From an uncultured Saprospiraceae bacterium (lineage in GTDB: Bacteria > Bacteroidota > Bacteroidia > Chitinophagales > Saprospiraceae): a stretch of 46,912 nt of DNA. This document shows positions 42,948 to 46,912 of the stretch, piece after piece. The DNA lies in the NCBI GenBank assembly GCA_937941765.1, contig CALDGQ010000031.1, positions 1 to 46,912 of the forward strand, written 5' to 3'. Under the pieces are notes generated by a model. That model had not been told where the DNA came from. It did no database searches and worked only from the letters and a program-made list of their open reading frames with translations. Positions within the stretch are counted from its first letter, which is position 1. Each line of letters begins with the position of its first letter. Both the position numbers and the translations under genes were made by a program.

Positions 42948-43874
42948 ATGCGATTTCTTTTAGCCTTCTTTATTTTATTTGTTGGGCTTAACCTATTTTC
43001 ACAACCTATCTCAGATGAAATTCAATCACTAAGTAAGCATCTGATAGAGCGCTCAACAATAAATAGCCTAGATTATTACTACATTGAAGAAGGAGTAGGG
43101 GAGACGATCTTCTTGCTGCACGGATTTCCAGATATGGCCAACACTTGGGATGAATCCATTGATGAACTTTCCAAAAAATATCATTGTGTTGCTCCATTTT
43201 TACGGGGTTATTATCCTACAGGGATTCCTTCAGATGGAAACTACGATCCAAGATTAATTGCAGATGATGTCAATAAAATCGCAGAAGAAATGGGAATCAA
43301 AAATTATTATGTCATAGGACAAGATTGGGGCGCATCTGTGGCCTATAGTATGTTCAATTTATTTCCTGACAAGATAATAAAAGGAGTCACGATTGCAGTT
43401 CCACATCCAACTTGCATCAAAGCCAATCCAGCATTGCTTATCAAGGCAAGACATTTTCTAAAATTTGCCAATGAGAAAAAAGCAGTGTCTTACACCAAAA
43501 AGAACAATTTCCGATACATCGATAAATTGATTGAACGGTGGTCACCTGGTTGGACCCATTACAAATCAACAAGCAATCTGATCAAAGAGAAATTCGCTAT
43601 GGAAGGTCGTACGGAAGCAGCGCTAGGATATTATTGGTCATTCAATAAATTGAGAAAGGACAAATCTTTTAGTGAATTTAACAGTCAAATTCCGCAAATG
43701 CCAATGCTTACTTTAGTTGGTAAAGAAGATGGAGCATTAGTGATCGGACAATTCAAGAAAATGAAACAAAAAATGAATACTGATTTTGAATTAATGATTC
43801 ATGAAACTGCAGGACATTTTTTGCATCGAGAAGATGTCGATTATTTTGTGAAAGCAGTGTTGGATTTTTTTTAA
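42948..43874 (+). CDS. Secreted epoxide-hydrolase-like alpha/beta-hydrolase
   Basis: 308 residues with an N-terminal signal peptide (hydrophobic 3-16, cleavage near LFSQ). The hydrolase core has oxyanion motif LLHGFPD (57-62), nucleophile elbow GQDWGA in which the nucleophile is Asp (D126) rather than Ser, probable acid D261 in GKEDGAL, and H290 in TAGHFLH. An Asp nucleophile with GQDWG is the signature of the epoxide hydrolase/haloalkane dehalogenase branch; the HGxP motif favours epoxide hydrolase. The signal peptide is unusual for that branch, which is mostly cytoplasmic. Substrate is unknown. Confidence 0.87.
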   Translation: MRFLLAFFILFVGLNLFSQPISDEIQSLSKHLIERSTINSLDYYYIEEGVGETIFLLHGFPDMANTWDESIDELSKKYHCVAPFLRGYYPTGIPSDGNYDPRLIADDVNKIAEEMGIKNYYVIGQDWGASVAYSMFNLFPDKIIKGVTIAVPHPTCIKANPALLIKARHFLKFANEKKAVSYTKKNNFRYIDKLIERWSPGWTHYKSTSNLIKEKFAMEGRTEAALGYYWSFNKLRKDKSFSEFNSQIPQMPMLTLVGKEDGALVIGQFKKMKQKMNTDFELMIHETAGHFLHREDVDYFVKAVLDFF

Positions 43875-43958
43875 ACTCAAATGTATCATTAACCTTTCTA
43901 AAAGAAGATTTACATATCAAAAAATAAAAAAGGATTACAAAATCCAATACGAAAAGAT

Positions 43959-43966
43959 TAATTTTG
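43959..43966 (+). promoter_or_regulatory. Candidate -7 element TAATTTTG
   Basis: TAnnTTTG match 20 bases before the beta-helix protein start. No -33 TTG at the usual spacing. Confidence 0.4.
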
Positions 43967-43985
43967 ATGAAACCAAAAAATCACC

Positions 43986-45977
43986 ATGAAAAATCGATTC
44001 CATTCTCTTTTCGTAATCCTACTATTCACAATTGCTTCTTTTAATATAAATGGCCAGAATGCTGTAATCCCAGGTGAAGTTAGACTAGATGCCACTTTTA
44101 ACAATATTGGTGTCAACTATGCGATTGATGGGGATGACAATTTAAACAGTGAATTACAAATAAGATATCGTTTGCAAGGACTTTTCAATTATTCACCAGC
44201 TGCAACCACCATGAGAGCCCATCCCGGATTAATAATTGATGGCTTAACAACATCTCGAAACTATCATGCAGGAAGTGTATTGTTTTTAGAACCAGGTACT
44301 ACATACGAAGTCGAGTGTATTTTGACAGACATAGATGGAGGAAGTTTGACAACAACACATACGATTACTACTAAAACGATTCCTGAACCAGCTGCAAATG
44401 CAACAATTCATTTTGTCGTACCTGGAAATGGAGGTGGTAGTGGTACATCAACGGATCCATATTTAGGATTACAGTCAGCTGCTAACAATGCACAAGCAGG
44501 TGATCATTTTATCGTTGGGTCAGGTAATTATGATCCTTTTACATTGACAACCAGTGGTACTGCAGACAATCCTATAAGCTTTATTAGTGAAACACAGCAT
44601 GGCGCAATTATTAATGGAAATGGCACTTCATCAGGTATAGTCAATTTGGGTGATTTTTCAACAATCATTACTCATGTAATTATTGATGGTTTTAGAATTG
44701 AAAATGGAAATTATGGGATTGATGCTCAGAATACACAATTTGTTACCGTCAGAAATAACATCATTCAAAATGTAGGCTGGGGCTATTATAATCGTAGAGA
44801 ATTAGGAAATGAACACGATCAATACATCACTAATAATTTAATGATTGGTACCACCAGTTGGCCTCAATCTGGAACTCCAAATGAGCGAGGAGTAGACATC
44901 AGAGGAAACAATAATGTAGTTAGTTTTAATACCATCATAGATTTTGCGGATGGTATTTCAACAGATGGAGAACAATATGAAATTTCTTATTCTCTTGATA
45001 TTCATAACAATGAAATTTCAAATGCGGTAGATGATTTGATCGAGGTGGATGGAACGATTTCGAATACACGAGTTTATGCCAATCGATGTTTCAATGGTAG
45101 GGCAGGAGTGAGTTTGGCACCAATTGATGGAGGTCCTACTTATGTATTCAGAAATATCCTTTTCAATATGGAAAACTCCGCATTCAAAATGAATAGAGGT
45201 CCTTCTGGAATGATGATTGTCCACAACACTTGTATCAATGATGAAAATGTGGTCGAATCTCCAGATGGTTGGCAAAATACTTTGTACCGAAATAATGTGA
45301 TGATGGGTTCTAGATATTGTTTTGAGTTATTCAATCAAGTGCCAGGCAGTATTGATGATTGGGATTATGATGCTTTTTATTCTACTCGTGCAGGTGATAC
45401 TGGAACGGAGTGGTTTAAATGGAATAACATTCGATATGCAGGTGTAACTGAGTTGCAAAATAGTGGATTGTTGGAGCTAAATGCAATCGGTGTTTTACCA
45501 AGTGATTTTGAAAATATTTTCATACCAGATCCATTTCCCGTAGCCTATAATACTTCGCAAATAAATACAATGCCCATTCAAAGTAGTCCAGTCATCAACA
45601 CCGGTGCAATGCTTGACAATCTCAACAATAGTTTTGTCTCTGATGGAATGCCAGACAGAGGCGCTTTAGAATTTGGGATACCAATCCCACAATATGGACA
45701 CGATTTTGGAATTTCGACAGATGTACATATTTATATGGAGCAAGATTTTATTGAAATTTATCCAAATCCATTTACAGATAAAGTAGTGTTAGACGGAGAT
45801 TTCACCAATTTTACCATTCAAGTTTTGGATGTTTCTGGTCAATTGGTGGCAGATCATTCTAGTGTTTCAGCACCTTTTGAAATTGATTTAACAACATTAC
45901 CTTCAGGAACTTATTTTGTAAATGTATCTAGTTTGTTATACAATCAATTGTCGGTTTATAAAATTATTAAGCAGTAG
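43986..45977 (+). CDS. T9SS-secreted right-handed beta-helix protein
   Basis: 663 residues with a signal peptide (cleavage near INGQ, 24). A fibronectin-like or beta-sandwich N-terminal part (about 28-135) has RNYHAGSVLFLEPGTTYEVECI. A parallel beta-helix follows (about 140-500): the entry GGGSGTSTDPYLGLQSAANNAQAGDHFIVGSGNY is typical of pectate-lyase-like helices, and repeats such as HVIIDGFRIENGNYGIDAQNTQFVTVRNNIIQN and DIHNNEISNAVDDLIEV show the N/D/G-rich turns. A T9SS type A sorting domain (about 585-663, EIYPNPFTDKVVL and LPSGTYFVNV) ends the protein. Polysaccharide lyase or glycosidase activity is plausible, but no catalytic residues can be named, so a structural or binding role remains open. 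Confidence 0.85.
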   Translation: MKNRFHSLFVILLFTIASFNINGQNAVIPGEVRLDATFNNIGVNYAIDGDDNLNSELQIRYRLQGLFNYSPAATTMRAHPGLIIDGLTTSRNYHAGSVLFLEPGTTYEVECILTDIDGGSLTTTHTITTKTIPEPAANATIHFVVPGNGGGSGTSTDPYLGLQSAANNAQAGDHFIVGSGNYDPFTLTTSGTADNPISFISETQHGAIINGNGTSSGIVNLGDFSTIITHVIIDGFRIENGNYGIDAQNTQFVTVRNNIIQNVGWGYYNRRELGNEHDQYITNNLMIGTTSWPQSGTPNERGVDIRGNNNVVSFNTIIDFADGISTDGEQYEISYSLDIHNNEISNAVDDLIEVDGTISNTRVYANRCFNGRAGVSLAPIDGGPTYVFRNILFNMENSAFKMNRGPSGMMIVHNTCINDENVVESPDGWQNTLYRNNVMMGSRYCFELFNQVPGSIDDWDYDAFYSTRAGDTGTEWFKWNNIRYAGVTELQNSGLLELNAIGVLPSDFENIFIPDPFPVAYNTSQINTMPIQSSPVINTGAMLDNLNNSFVSDGMPDRGALEFGIPIPQYGHDFGISTDVHIYMEQDFIEIYPNPFTDKVVLDGDFTNFTIQVLDVSGQLVADHSSVSAPFEIDLTTLPSGTYFVNVSSLLYNQLSVYKIIKQ

Positions 45978-46912
45978 TTTGGAGAACATGTAGCGGACAT
46001 GTTTTGACACATAACTCACATAGAAACATGGGAACACATAGCTCTTAGTTCGTGAAAAAACGCAGAAACCAAAGTCCTGAAGGGACGACATATTTGCAGA
46101 GAATGGTGCTAACCGGGGGTATTCAGAAGTAAGACAAAACATTGATAACGAAGTAGTTAGATTCTTTTTTTTGGGAATAATGCATCAATTTTACGTAGAA
46201 ACCCAATAAAACGGGGTAATTACGTTAAAATTAAACAACGTATTCAAATTGTTGCAAATTCAGTTAAAACAAACATAAACTTGGATTTTGTTGCGGGAGG
46301 CCGATTTTATATGTTCGACGGAGGAGTTTATAAAATCTAGACTTTTTGTTTCTTTTTTGGCAATGAAAAAAGAAAAAGAACTAGATTCCTCGAAAAATCA
46401 AATTAGAAAAAGTAGGGATATTGATGATTATTCAGAATAAATGTAAATCGTATTTAGTGCATCCAAAATAATTCAGAAAGACGGAATTTGTTACTCCTGA
46501 ATATCCCGATATAGACCTGTTGAACTGAGTAATAAGTGTTAGCTTATTTATTCAAAAAAAGTATTTTATCCGTTTTAAAATTGCTAGCGCTCCGGTGGAG
46601 CTTCCATTTCATCATTACAATAATACGGGCGTTGCCCATTTTTTATTGTTTATGCTCCGTTGGAGCTCGGCAGAACTTAACAGCCCTGCGGTAGACGGTG
46701 AACGGGGAGAACGCTAGGAGCTTGTGTGTATACGTGCTCCTAGCGTACTCCCCGTTAACCGTCTACCGTCTACCGCAGGACTGTTAAGTTCTAATCATAT
46801 TCAATGTTGCTCGGATATCGCAACAACATTTTATTTGGCTATTAAGTATTGAGTCACTTCCGTTATTCCTATGAATGTTGATTGCAATGCTGCTCATAAT
46901 AGACATATTTAA
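45978..46912. other. 935-base gene-free region with several inverted repeats
   Basis: No ORF here looks protein-like. Seen: GATTTTATA/TATAAAATC (46303-46311 with 46329-46337); TCTTTTTT/AAAAAAGA (46351-46358 with 46366-46373) inside a longer imperfect hairpin flanked by CTAG; three small hairpins GCTCCGGTGGAGC (46589-46601), GGGCGTTGCCC (46627-46637) and GCTCCGTTGGAGC (46654-46666); and a long inverted repeat at 46672-46792. The phrases CCTGAAGGGACGACATA and the tiny GCTCC hairpins have the look of dispersed intergenic repeats of Bacteroidota. Confidence 0.7.
46672..46792. repeat. Long inverted repeat with 50- and 57-base arms
   Basis: Left arm 46672-46721 (AGAACTTAACAG to CTAGGAGC) and right arm 46736-46792 (GCTCCTAGCG to CTGTTAAGTTCT) are near-perfect complements around a 14-base loop. 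The arms differ by a 7-base duplication in the right arm (GTCTACC twice) and three substitutions. No transposase is attached. It could be a miniature mobile element or a terminator-like barrier. Confidence 0.82.

Noticed and set aside
46364..46441. 25-codon ORF beginning MKKEKELDSSKNQ
   Set aside because: Very short, Lys-rich, and its start lies inside an imperfect hairpin of a likely repeat element.
45978..46912. Insertion sequence or transposon remnant
   Set aside because: Inverted repeats are present but no transposase-like reading frame or target-site duplication was found.

Overview
The window is AT-rich DNA from a member of the Bacteroidota, most likely Saprospiria-like. The phylum call rests on T9SS type A C-terminal sorting domains on at least five proteins, lipoprotein signals, a TonB receptor with a carboxypeptidase-like N-terminal domain, TAnnTTTG-type promoters and poor Shine-Dalgarno use. 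The class call is inference from the giant HYR/lectin/GEVED secreted protein. No tRNA, rRNA, CRISPR array, prophage or insertion sequence was recognised.

Layout. 1-2184: tail of a T9SS cargo protein, a 44-residue membrane microprotein, a PIF1-like helicase and a palindromic intergenic element. 2185-8131: a secreted EEP-family nuclease/phosphatase divergent from a TonB receptor and an OB-fold-like (DUF5689) lipoprotein, plausibly one uptake system for nucleic acid or phosphoester material. 8172-10682: trmN6-like methyltransferase, a small HTH protein and two lipoproteins. 10962-16606: two translationally coupled caspase-family genes, the second fused to a C-terminal alpha/beta-hydrolase (lipase). 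16613-17460: an array of alternating inverted motifs. 17472-21388: a secreted lysyl-endopeptidase-like serine protease and a triple-Kazal lipoprotein. 21661-24462: a PorE-like TPR/PD40 protein ending in two SPOR domains. 24610-31692: a 2360-residue secreted M43 metalloprotease with a long repeat stalk. 32235-38284: tilS, then a maltose operon (pgmB, GH65 phosphorylase, GH13 lipoprotein). 38434-45977: B3/4 protein, microprotein, SAP/DUF6434 protein, Crp/Fnr regulator, penicillin-acylase-family enzyme, epoxide-hydrolase-like enzyme and a beta-helix T9SS protein. 45978-46912: gene-free, rich in inverted repeats.

How the parts work together. Much of the window encodes envelope or exported functions: secreted proteases with an inhibitor, polymer scavenging, maltodextrin breakdown feeding a cytoplasmic phosphorylase route, and T9SS cargo. 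The best candidate for a little-described system is the two-gene caspase/caspase-lipase operon. Both cysteine-protease dyads and a complete hydrolase triad are present, the genes overlap by one base, and an unusual hairpin array follows. A role in regulated cell death or defence is inference only.
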